Origin: Adiantum capillus-veneris
Taxonomy: Eukaryota; Streptophyta; Polypodiopsida; Polypodiales; Pteridaceae
DNA: 64,000 bases
Assembly: GCA_014529385.2 (NCBI GenBank)
Contig: CM043942.1
Location: 60,589,684 to 60,653,683, forward strand
Direction of reading: 5' to 3'
Shown here: positions 22,392 through 32,857 of the stretch, in pieces
Position numbering within the stretch: the stretch's first letter is position 1
Layout: each line of letters begins with the position of its first letter
Program-made: the position numbers and the translations under genes
Notes under the pieces: generated by a model
Database searches by the model: none
Seen by the model: the letters and a program-made list of their open reading frames with translations, nothing else
What the model was told of the DNA's origin: nothing

Positions 22392-23869
22392 GATGTAGAT
22401 TCCGTCCTCGGAAGATATTGAGTTGAAGCTCTTTCGTCGAGGTGGAAGAGCATTTGAGATGAATGTCCTTAGCCTTCTTCAGTCACTGCAAAATCAACCA
22501 ACATTGGCACAGTAATTGCATTCTCATAAGCAATTAAAAAGCATATGCAATTTTAGGCAGACAAATCGATTGGTAATAGAAATTTAAACAATTTGTCAGC
22601 AAATAAACATTAAATTGCAATATAATCAAATTCATAAACAGATGTAAAGGTAAAAAATTAAACAAGTCTGGGGTCGCTAATTTAACGGTCGAAAGGCACT
22701 AGAGATCGACTATTAATACCATGGGTAATCTTCTTTATTTTCTCTGGTCAATTAAGGTGTTTAATCGCGAGAGCCAAGTATTTCATGTCTGAGGGCTGAC
22801 TAGAGGCTATACCTAGAAGACCTTGTAGTTAAGCTACGATAAAAGGAGTTTCTCATGAAATCATCACCTGACTAATTACCTTTTCTTTAACCCCCCAAAG
22901 TCTTTTCACAGTGATTTAATTTTGATGTGTGTGCTTATTTTGGATGCCTTGGGTTTTTTGCTTTTCAAGGAAAAGCGCCTACACTGGGAACCTCTAGGGC
23001 TCTAGTACCATAGGTAATACATGTGAGTGAAGTACCAAATCAAGCTGAGATTTCTCTTCCAGATTAAGATTTTACATTGTGGCACTTTGATTTTTTGTTT
23101 GTTCATTTTCAGCATTTTAAATTTGTAACTTTGGGGGGTCATATAACACTGATACACCTCCCCAGGCTCATCACACTAGTAAACTCCCTTTATAATACTT
23201 AAGCTAAAGGTCAATAGGGTCAAGCCCACTAGAAAGCCCTAGTAAATTTCACACAATGCTGCCTAAATCGGATTAAGAACCTAAGTAACCATTGATTATT
23301 AGGAAGGCATTCCGCATGGTATTAAGAGAAGATTTCTAACACCTAGCTTGGTCAAACTAGCTTAGTCGGTCTGCTTGATTTTTAAACCTAGACAAGTGAT
23401 TATGACAAAAAATTACATTGAATTAAATGTTTGATACTCAGCAAATGCGGTGAATATTAGGCTACCAATCACAATTAAAGCAGACAAACATGGATGCAAA
23501 ATAGATAGGGGCAATGCTAATGGACAAAAAACACCTGTTTGTGTTGATGGTCGCGCTTGATCTGAAGTGTGAACGAGAGAAAGGTTCCATGAAGGTCCAA
23601 ATCCTATCAATAGCAACACGCTCCTGTACACACTAGGAAACAAAAGGAATACCTCCAGGAGGCACATTAGTGGGAAAAGGTACCAACACTTATTGAACAC
23701 AACAAAAAACATAAGGAACCCTAACCTAATTATTTGCACTCCCCCTAGAGAGTCAAGGGAATAGGATATTGTAGAGGTTTGGGGGAAACCCTAAGGCTAA
23801 ACCCCTATCCTCGTCGTCGAGATAAACAAAGTCATCATCCATGAGACCATATGTGCCATCCGTGTAGTC
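22392..23869 (-). other. Element C 3' untranslated region
   Basis: About 1.5 kb between the last C frame and the polypurine tract. A 108-codon minus frame at 23739-23413 starts with a strongly hydrophobic stretch (LGFLMFFVVFNKCWYLFPL). That could be a membrane segment in an env-like position, but no other feature supports it as a protein. Confidence 0.45.
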
Positions 23870-23951
23870 CTATAAATTTTCTTCTTCATCATAGGTTCCC
23901 ATGTTTACTAAGAAGGTCACTAAACGCCTATAGTCATCTTGGTCAAAAGGG

Positions 23952-24730
23952 TGTTAGGAAATAAGACGTAGCTAAATAGATAATTGAGTAGATTACTTAA
24001 TGGAGAGAGACAGATTTACATACACGAGATTATAGAGTAGAGAGAGAGAGAGAGACTACACACGATATACGTGGTTCACCCAATGTGGGCTACGTCCACG
24101 GGAAAGCAGCCACTCAATGGCTTTAGTACTTCAAAACAAGAAGTAGTTTACAAAGGGATTATACCCTTAATGGAGCTCCCGCCTTGCTTCACTCTCACCA
24201 CCTCACACTCACCTTGTTGCATCAACTTCACACTATGAAATGTGTGTAGAAATGACCTCCTTTTATAGGCCAAAAGGGCTGCCCTCTCTTATGAGAGACA
24301 GCCATGTGTAGCCGCCCTTGTGCGAATAAGTCCAAATCGGACCCTCCAATCCGCCCATGTGTGGCCGCCCTTGAGAAGACAAGTCCGCTTTTGAATTCGG
24401 CCACCGGCCATTGAATTCGGCCACCGGCCACCGGCCATTGACTTCCGACCACCGGCCACCGGCCATTGACTTCCGACCACCGGCCATCGGCCATTGACTA
24501 CCGGCCACCGGCCAACCGACCGGTTGTTTTCCGACCACTTTCCGGCTGCCGTCCGGCCATAATATTCCGGCGAAAAAAAAAGTTGCCCCTGATTCTTGTC
24601 CGTGAAAATTTTGGTTTCCGGTGAGTGATTTTCCTTCACGCACGATGGATTCTCCTCATAATGGGGGCCTTACAAATGTGCGATTTTACCACAGAAAATT
24701 ACAAGGGTAAATCAGGCTCCATACTTAACA
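23952..24730 (-). repeat. Element A 3' LTR (left copy)
   Basis: 779 bp. It contains a (GA)n run near 24036-24056 and a GGCCACCGGCCA-type array at about 24405-24515, where this copy has one extra 20-bp unit. Confidence 0.95.
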
Positions 24731-24742
24731 ATCTCCCACTTG
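24731..24742 (-). promoter_or_regulatory. Element A polypurine tract
   Basis: On the minus strand AAGTGGGAGAT directly precedes the 3' LTR, the usual form in plant copia elements. Confidence 0.85.
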
Positions 24743-24790
24743 GAGACTGATCTCCAAACCAAACCGGTGACAGCTTTCCATTCTGGCTTC

Positions 24791-27700
24791 TTATCCTTGA
24801 ATGCCGATTGAAGATGAGCAAAAGCTCAACTTCTCCTTGTTGACCACCTTTGTAAACATGTCTGCAGGATTTTCACTTGTATGCACCTTTCCTAGCTTTA
24901 GTTGTCCCTCTTCCAAAAGAGTGCGTATGAAGTGATATCTCACCTCAATGTGCTTTGTCCTTGAATGAAAGGCTGAGTTCTTCGCAAGATGGATAGCGCT
25001 TTGGCTATCACTGTACAAGACACAATTGTCTTGTTTGAATCCAAGCTCTTCTAAGAATCTGTGAAGCCACAGAATTTCTTTGCTTGCCTCCATCATTGCT
25101 ACATACTCTGCTTCCGTGGTAGAAAGTGAAACCACTTTCTGCAGCTTTGAAGCCCAGCTTACTGCTGTGCCTCCAACCGTGAACACATAGCCAGTAGTGC
25201 TCCTTCGAGTATCTTTGTCACCTGCCATATCTGCATCAGCATACCCTTCTAGAAAAATATCAGTTCCTCCAAAATACAAAGCATTTTTTGTTGTCCCTTT
25301 TAGATACCTAAGTATCCACTTCACACCTTGCCAATGCTCTTTACCTGGGTTGTCCATGAACCTACTCACAACTCCCACTGCATGTGCAATGTCTGGCCTT
25401 GTCCAGACCATAACATACATTAGAGAACCTACCGCTGCAGCATATGGAACTTTAGACATATAGGCTATCTCCTCTTGTGTCTTTGGACACATATCCTTCG
25501 TTAGTTTAAAATGACCAGCCAAAGGTGTAGAAACTGGTTTTGCATTTTGCATTGCAAACCTTTCTAGTACCTTCTTGATGTAATCTTCTTGAGATAGCTT
25601 TATTGTCTTCTTCGTTCTGTCCCTTGATATTTTCATACCAAGTATCCTCTTTGCAGCACCTAAATCTTTCATTGAAAAAGATTTGGACAGCTCCTCTTTT
25701 AGGTCTTTGATGTCCTGCATGTTAGCACTTGCAATCAACATGTCATCAACATACAACATTAGGATGATGAATTTGCCATCTCCCAAATTCTCCGTGTAGA
25801 CGCAGTGATCCGAGTTGCATCTTGTGAATCCATGATCCAACATCCATCGATCAAACTTCAAGTACCATTGTCTTTATGCTTGCTTTAAACTATACAAGCT
25901 CTTCTTTAATCTGCAAACCATTTTTTCCTTACCTTTAACTTCATACCCCTTTGGTTGAAGCATGTAGATTTCCTCCTCTAAGTCACCGTGAGGGAATGCC
26001 GTATTTACATCCATTTGCTCGAGATTTAGATCATGAGCAGCCACAAGGCTTAAGACAAGCCTAATTGAGTTCATTTTTACAACAGGAGAAAATATTTCAT
26101 TGAAGTCAATACCTTTCTTTTGAGAAAAACCTTTTACCACAAGCCTAGACTTGTACCTTTTCTTCCCACCTTCTTCTTCCTTTAGCTTGTACACCCATTT
26201 GTTTTGAAGTGCCCGCTTACCTTTAGGCAACTCAACCAACTCCCATGTTTGGTTGCGATGTAGTGAGTCCATCTCCACTTGCATGCTCTTCGTCCATTCT
26301 TCTTTGGATTCATGTTGCATAGCTTCTTCATATGATTCCGGCTCTCCAGAATCTGAGATCAAGAGATGGTTGAAGGAAGGAACAAACCTTTCTGGAGGTC
26401 TACTTGCTCTTGTAGATCTTCGGGGAATAGGTTGAGGCTCCTCATTTGGTTGACGTTGTTGCACATTGTCACCGTTTGCAGTCCTTGAGTCTTCACCGTC
26501 CTCAAGCTCCATGTACTCATCACCTGTTTCTTTTGTTTGTTTTCTTTCCAAGTAATCTTTGTACATATTTTTTTCGTTAAAAATTACATCCCTACTCCTT
26601 AAGATTTTACCATCTTCAGGATTCCATAGGCGATACCCAAAGTCTCCTTCTCCATAGCCAATGAAGAAACACTTTTTGGACTTTGCATCTAACTTTGATC
26701 TTAGGCTTCTATCTATGTGCATGAAAGCCTCACACCCAAACACTTTGAGAAATGCATAATTCACCGGTTTACCTGTCCATGCCTCTTCTGGAACTCCCCC
26801 ATCCAATGCCGTTGAGGGTGACCGATTGATTAAGTACACAGACGTACTTACAGCTTCCGCCCAAAGCTCAAGCGGTAGGCCTGCATGTAGCCGCATGCTT
26901 CGTGCTCGTTCCATGATTGTCCTGTTCATCCTTTCCGAAATCCCATTTTGTTGAGGTGTCCTTGGGGTTGTCCTTTGCCTCCGAATGCCATTGCTAGCAC
27001 AAAAGCTTTCAAAAGCTTGGCTGCAATATTCGCCTCCATTGTCGGATCTGAGCAATTTAACCTTGGTACCTGTTTCATTCTCCACAAAGGCTTTCCACCT
27101 TTGAAATATGGAAAATACATCGGATTTATTCGTCATGACATAAACCCATGTTTTTCTAGTTGCATCGTCTATGAATGTTACATAGTACAATGAGCCACCA
27201 AGTGATGGTGTACTTGCAGGGCCCCAAACATCAGAATGAACCAACTCAAGTTTTTTATTTTTTCTTTCATTTCCTGATTTTTGAAATTTTACCCTCTTTT
27301 GTTTACCATAAACACAATCTTCACAGAACTCTAAGTCCACTTCTTTCAAACCTGGTAGAAGCTTCTTTGTTTGAAGGATTTGCATTCCTTTGGCACTCAT
27401 ATGCCCAAGTCGGTAGTGCCACACCGCACTGTCAACTTCTGTAGTTGCTGCACAAGCTGAAGGTTGCGTGCTAACAGTACACAAGTAAAGTGTACCGACT
27501 TTTTCACCCTTGGCAACCACCAAAGATCCCTTTGAGATCTTCCACCGTTTGTTTCCGAATGCAATGTTGTGACCTTCATCGTCCAATTGTCCTGTAGAGA
27601 TCAAATTTTTGCGAAGAGAAGGAACATGCCTAACATCTTTAAGCTTCCATTCATTTCCGTTAGCAGTTTTGACAGAAACTGTACCTTTGCCGACAATCTC

Positions 27701-28681
27701 ACAAGCTTCATCATCTCCCAAGTATACATACCCAAAATTACCTTTGGTGTAGTCTTGGAAATGTTGCTTGTGTGGTGTCGCATGGAATGAAGCCCCGGAA
27801 TCTACTATCCAGGAATTAGACACATTGTCTAATGAGAGAATTAGAGCATCTTGCTCTACTTTACCTGCCACATTGGCCTCCGATGTTGGCTTGTTGTCTT
27901 GAGACTCTGTCTCCTTCTTCTTCTTGGACCAGCAATCCTTCTTGACGTGGCCCTTCTTGCCGCAATTCCAACATTCAAGAACTGACTTTGTGCGTGACTT
28001 GCTCCGCCTTGAGCGATCACGACCCTTTTGGTTTTTGAACCTCTCCTTAGGCCTACCTCTTGTTTCCACTGATATTGCAGCACTTGATGATTCTCCTGTG
28101 CTTCTCCTTCGCATTTCCTCGCTTAGAAGAACACCCACAACATCATCAAACTTAAGAGTATTTGTGCCAGAGATAGAATTACTTACAGCCATCACAAGGC
28201 TGTCCCAACTATCCGGTAGAGATGATAGTATAAGGAGAGCTCGCACTTCGTCATCGAAATTGATTTTCACTGATCGAAGTTGACTTATGTTTGTGTTAAA
28301 GTCATTTAGGTGTTCTGCAACTGAACCATTCTCTGCCATGTTTAGATTGAACAAGCGCTTCATAAGAAATACCTTATTGGATGCCGATGGTTTCTCGTAG
28401 AAGTCGTCAAGTGACTTCATCAAGTCCTCCGTGGTCTTCATCTCCGAAACATTGAAGGCCACCGTTGACGCCAAGCTTAACCGGATTGTTCCCAATGCCT
28501 TTCGATCAAGGACAATCCATGCTTCATCTGCCATTGTTGCGGGCTTCTTCGCAAGACCGCCTAGTAGCAAATAGAGGTCCTTCTGGTAGAGATAGTCTTC
28601 AATCTGCATCTTCCAATGTTGGTAGTTTTTGCCGTTGAACTTCTCAATCTTGAGCTTCCCCTCCTCCGCCATAACTCCCAC
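24791..28681 (-). pseudogene. Element A gag-pol polyprotein, one in-frame stop
   Basis: The frame starts at an ATG at 28679-28681 and ends at 24791-24793, about 1,296 codons. It is interrupted only by TAA at 25874-25876, just before the RT catalytic region. Order: gag (residues 1-230), a CCHC zinc knuckle CWNCGKKGHVKKDC (about 236-249), protease DSGASFH (about 296), a GAG-pre-integrase WHYRLGHMS segment, integrase with HSDVWG, RSDNGGEY and a downstream Glu (about 480-600), RT beginning near residue 800 with the catalytic box YVDDML near 25735, and RNase H with DADMAGDKDTRRSTTGY and YSDSQSAIHLAKN. The gene order integrase then RT defines copia. The stop lies where a sense residue is expected, so this copy should not make full-length RT unless the stop is suppressed. 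Confidence 0.93.
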
Positions 28682-28731
28682 TCAATTCAAGGAATCCTTT
28701 CCTTGAGATAATTTAGCTACGAGCAAACCTT

Positions 28732-28743
28732 GCTCTGATACCA
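28732..28743 (-). promoter_or_regulatory. Element A primer binding site (tRNA-iMet type)
   Basis: On the minus strand TGGTATCAGAGC follows the 5' LTR after a two-base gap. This sequence is complementary to the 3' end of plant initiator tRNA-Met. Confidence 0.9.
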
Positions 28744-28745
28744 GT

Positions 28746-29537
28746 TGTTAGGAAATAAGACGTAGCTAAATAGATAATTGAGTAGATTACTTAATGGAGA
28801 GAGACAGATTTACCTACACGAGATTATAGAGTAGAGAGAGAGAGAGAGAGTACACACGATATACGTGGTTCACCCAATGTGGGCTACGTCCACGGGAAAG
28901 CAGCCACTCAATGGCTTTAGTACTTCTAAACAAGAAGTAGTTTACAAAGGGATTATACCCTTAATGGAGCTCCCGCCTTGCTTCACTCTCACCACCTCAC
29001 ACTCACCTTGTTGCATCAACTTCACACTATGAAATGTGTGTAGAAATGACCTCCTTTTATAGGCCAAAAGGGCTGCCCTCTCTTATGAGAGACAGCCATG
29101 TGTAGCCGCCCTTGTGCAAATAAGTCCAAATCGGACCCTCCAATCCGCCCATGTGTGGCCGCCCTTGAGAAGACAAGTCCGCTTTTGAATTCGGCCACCG
29201 GCCACCGGCCATTGACTTCCGACCACCGGCCACCGGCCATTGACTTCCGACCACCGGCCATCGGCCATTGACTACCGGCCACCGGCCAACCGACCGGTTG
29301 TTTTCCGACCACTTTCCGGCTGCCGTCCGGCCATAATATTCCGGCGAAAAAAAAAGTCTCGGGGGCCTCCGCCCCCGAGGCCTTTAAAGTTGCCCCTGAT
29401 TCTTGTCCGTGAAAATTTTGGTTTCCGGTGAGTGATTTTCCTTCACGCACGATGGATTCTCCTCATAATGGGGGCCTTACAAATGTGCGATTTTACCACA
29501 GAAAATTACAAGGGTAAATCAGGCTCCATACTTAACA
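28746..29537 (-). repeat. Element A 5' LTR (right copy)
   Basis: 792 bp. It differs from the left copy by four substitutions, lack of a 20-bp duplication, and a 33-bp GC-rich insertion at 29357-29389. Confidence 0.95.
29357..29389. repeat. 33-bp hairpin insertion in element A's right LTR
   Basis: Absent from the left LTR. It contains CTCGGGGGC, four bases, then GCCCCCGAG, a perfect 9-bp stem. AAAG occurs at both edges of the insertion, as a 4-bp target duplication would give. Confidence 0.8.
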
Positions 29538-29903
29538 AAGGGTAGGCTTGTGCAATGGGAGAAACACTCTCTACTAAGTATGGATCAGACGTGGTCAAGA
29601 GACGTATCAGCCATTCTAACTCCTCAAAATTCCTCTCACATGCTAGCGTACCTATCAAATCCCATTCACATGCAAGCAATGGAAAGACCATGTGAAATAT
29701 TTGTGAAAAGTAACGAGGGTACCTCTCACCCAAGGCAAGAGTGGATGACTCTAGTGTACTAGCCATATCTGTACACGCAAATAGATGATGGTTAGAGTGC
29801 AAATATTACAAGGGTCATGTTCTTGTGCATAATTTGTTTTTATGATTTTGTGTTATGGCTCTTGCTCGTTTACTTTTTTATCTTGTTTTTGTGAGTATAA
29901 GGC

Positions 29904-29914
29904 TTTATATATAC
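29904..29914 (-). promoter_or_regulatory. TATA-like box upstream of C's small 3' ORF
   Basis: On the minus strand GTATATATAAAG lies about 140 bases before the ATG at 29766. A possible GTAAAC donor and a GTGTACAG acceptor lie between. This would suit an internal promoter for a separate transcript. It is inference from sequence alone. Confidence 0.3.
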
Positions 29915-30873
29915 ATTCCCTAAGATTGGAGATTAAGAGGTCAGGGAGAAAGTTTGAGAGGGAAGAAAGTGAATAATGGATGTCAACAAACATTCCCCCC
30001 TTCCTTGGGTAGATCATACCGTTTGAAATGATGTCGTCACCCTTTGAACCCAGTTGTTCCAAGTTGTTATAGGTGAAGATTTTTGCCAGTAGTTTTCTAT
30101 TACCTTAGGTGCCTCGTCGAGTTGCAAGGGTGGTAAGGTACTATCCCAGGATCGAACTTGAAGTGGTTCATCAAGTGATTCTTGAACACTGGAAGGTATG
30201 GATTCCTTTGTAGCTTCATGGAGGTCCACTATTGTAGGTGGACGCTGTGTAGAAGCTTTTACCTCAATGGATGTATTACATGAGGAGCTAGAAGATTCAT
30301 GGAACTCCCACCTTCCTGAGCTAGGTGAAATAAATTGGTTTTGCCTTGGAGCCCAAACTAGCTCTGGACTAGGTGTGTAGCATTCTGTGATCTTTCCCTT
30401 CCCACGGTCTGCCATTGTCTTTAGCGTTACACTGTTTGACTCATATGGGTTTGTTGTCGATAGGAAAGGACACATTTTATGTTTAGGTACCCAAATTTGG
30501 TCATTTCCATCATAGTAGCCTTGGGCTTCTAATAGTCGTTTTGGAATCCATCGTGATTTGGTCTTGACTCTCCTAGAGCGCGCTCTTGGTTTTCCAGGGA
30601 AATTTTTTCTTGGAATGGATGGGAGGGTTGAGGTAGTTGGAAGTAAGGCCTTGGGGACCCATTGATATGTACTCTTAGGTTGTGTAGGTTGAGTACTTGC
30701 AATATTACTGCTTGCTGCAACTACAAGTGTTGAAGTGCTAGGTTCATGGGTAGCCGACAAAGACGAGTTAACCACCTTGGCTTGTGAATGTTGGCTATCC
30801 TTCAACTTTGCTAGAGTTTGCAACGTAGGTGACTTTGCTTGAATGATAGGGGTAAGAGTCGGTGGTCGCGTCG

Positions 30874-32440
30874 TGTCATAATAATCAATATCTAATTCTC
30901 CTAAATGATTTTCTCATATTAAACTGATCATTTAATGTGGGGAAGTGCCAAGGGAGAAAAAGCTAGAATATTGGTTAAGCTAGCAGACCGGCCACAGTAG
31001 GGATCCAAAGGGGGGGGCCATCTGCAAAAGAGCCATGTGAAACAATGGGCCAAAAAGACCCTAAGGTTCAGCCCATTAAGACTTCCAAAATGCTAAGGTT
31101 CCAAAATTCAAAGGTTGTGTCCAAAGGTCAACCCTAGGAAAAATTGGATGCTTTGTGTGTGCCCTAAAAGTCTTTGCACATCCCTACCTGGGAGGGGGCG
31201 AGCCCCAAAGGTAGGGGATGAGAGAGAAAGCCACACACACACACACACACAGGCTCCCTTTACACAAAGGGAATGAGGGACACATGTCAGCTCCCTAGGC
31301 CAGATGCCCACAAGGTGTGCCCAATTCCTATTGGAAGACCCTTGAAGTGGACCAATGAGAATTAAGCTAGAGTAAATGTAGTTTAATTAATTTAATAAAA
31401 GAAACCAATGAGAAATAAGTCTCCTAGAAGACTATTGGGCAGTCTCCCAAAGGGTCCAATGAGCATTCAGAAGCCTCATGGCTTGCCTGATTCCTATTGG
31501 CCAGGAGACAAAGGGGTCCAATGAGAGTTTTGTTTAATTATTTAATTACCTAAAGCTCTCACAAAAGGGGAAAGGGGGACACATGTCAGAAGGCTATCAC
31601 TTATGCTGTTTAATTTCTATTGGCTTGACCTGGGGAGGTCCAATGAGGCAAAAGCCAGACCTAATTAGCAGCTAGGGCTCGCCCAAGAGAGAGAGAGGGC
31701 TGATTTTTGCTTGGCATTGACACACACACACTCACACTTGACCATGTGTGAAGGAAGGAAGAATACTCTATCTCCTCCCAAGCTTTAATGGAGAGCTCAT
31801 CACCTACTCCAAGCTTGTGAGATAGAAGCCTACATCAACACTCTCTTGGCATGTGGATGCAAATCCAACCAAGAGCCAAGCTTCAATGCATGCTCATCTC
31901 CTCTACCAAGCTAATTACTAAGCTAAGCTATGCTAATATGAGTGATTATGTGAGGAGATGTACATCTTTCTCGTAAGATACTCCTTTTTCCTCTCAATCT
32001 ACTCTCATACCTTGTTAGCTCTCACCATCTTCGAAGGTGTGTGAGGTCTTGGGTCTGAGAACGGGGATAATTCAAGTTGTGTTTGATTAAGTGTTTTGCT
32101 TGGTGTATGAAGCTTCCATCTTCATTGCACTAGCTAGTCTTGAAGGAACACAAAGAATTGTATTGTACAATGTCTCTCTTGATGGGAGAAACCATAATAC
32201 AAAGCCTTTTGGAGGGGGGACCGGCTCCATGTAAATCCGGTCCTGAACTGTTGTCAATAGCTTAATTTCTCTCTCTTTTGAAAGTATTGTCGATGCTATC
32301 TAACTAGGTGTTATGCTTTTTGTTGCTCCCTCCACCCAAGCACTCTTGTAATTCTCATTAGGAATCTATTCTAATGAAATGCCCACTATGTTCATGCTAA
32401 TTTCCGCTACACATAAGATTTTAGGCCATTAAATGTTACA
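30874..32440 (+). repeat. Element B 5' LTR
   Basis: 1567 bp. Between about 31328 and 31647 it carries repeated CTATTGG and CCAATGAG motifs in facing pairs. An (AC)n tract lies near 31233-31251. Frames across the LTR are short and not conserved. Confidence 0.95.
31328..31647 (+). promoter_or_regulatory. CCAAT-box array in element B's LTR
   Basis: CTATTGG occurs at about 31328, 31432, 31494 and 31617, and CCAATGAG at about 31352, 31405, 31456, 31518 and 31640. Each CTATTGG is followed 17-25 bases later by a CCAATGAG, giving four facing pairs. CCAAT is the NF-Y recognition core, so the array may be promoter or enhancer sequence. The right LTR has the same array, and element D's LTR has at least one pair near 63929-63958. 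Confidence 0.55.
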
Positions 32441-32441
32441 T

Positions 32442-32453
32442 TGGTATCAGAGC
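32442..32453 (+). promoter_or_regulatory. Element B primer binding site (tRNA-iMet type)
   Basis: TGGTATCAGAGC starts one base after the 5' LTR and is complementary to the 3' end of initiator tRNA-Met. Confidence 0.92.
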
Positions 32454-32857
32454 TCAAGGTTTCTCTTTTCTTGCTCAAGAAGGGAGGTCCTCAAGCTAGC
32501 TACAAATGGTTGGTATTATTAATTGCCTGTGAGTAAGTAGAATAGGGATTTTTCAGCCTTGCAGTGCGCCTGCCTTTGTGCAGTTAACGGGGCATCACCG
32601 TCGAGAGCTATGGTCTTAATAGTGGAGTCCTACGGGGCTTGCCTACGGCTTAACCACTATTGAGCTATTAGAAGCTTGACAGGAGCCGGTGCTGTCTTGG
32701 TGTCGAAAGACCCTCTCTTCTATTCCTTGCAATTAATGGTATTCGAGCCGCGGGTACAGTAGCTTGAGTGCTTTTTCTAAAGGGGTAAAGAGGAGTAGCA
32801 ACTAGGGCTTGAAGTGCCAAAGTACACCTAAAAAGTTTACACCTAAAAGTTGTTAGA
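32454..32857 (+). other. Element B leader
   Basis: About 400 bases of untranslated leader between primer site and gag, where packaging signals would be expected. No coding is seen. Confidence 0.6.

Larger units (their letters stand above)
23952..29537 (-). mobile_element. Element A: nearly complete Ty1/copia retrotransposon
   Basis: LTRs 23952-24730 and 28746-29537 start TGTTA and end TAACA. The target duplication AAGGG is at 23947-23951 and 29538-29542. Four substitutions, one 20-bp duplication (left LTR) and one 33-bp insertion (right LTR) are the only differences I see between the LTRs, so it is recent. The internal region is about 4.0 kb and holds one gag-pol frame broken by one stop. 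It is inserted in C, inside C's small 3' ORF. Confidence 0.95.
23870..29766 (-). pseudogene. Element C small 3' ORF (101 aa), split by element A
   Basis: An ATG at 29764-29766 opens a frame that runs to the element A insertion point at 29543. It resumes in the same frame beyond A, from 23951 down to TAG at 23870-23872. Counting the AAGGG target once, the pieces sum to 306 bases, exactly 102 codons. The protein begins MASTLESS and contains acidic and aromatic residues, with FLVNMGTYDEEENL at its end. I do not recognise it. It lies downstream of the 269-aa frame, in the place where some plant gypsy elements carry extra genes. The clean frame across the insertion site argues it was coding when A landed. 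Confidence 0.6.

Noticed and set aside
23413-23739. Hydrophobic 108-codon frame as an env protein of C
   Set aside because: One hydrophobic stretch alone is not enough; there is no signal peptide cleavage pattern, no cysteine framework and no known homologue. Kept only as a remark in the UTR entry.
24228-24643. Frames of 88-126 codons rich in GRWPVVGSQWPV
   Set aside because: They come from the CCGGCCA minisatellite in A's LTR.
25874-25876. Stop codon repaired by plant RNA editing
   Set aside because: U-to-C editing in ferns and hornworts is known for organelle transcripts; there is no basis to expect it for a nuclear retrotransposon.
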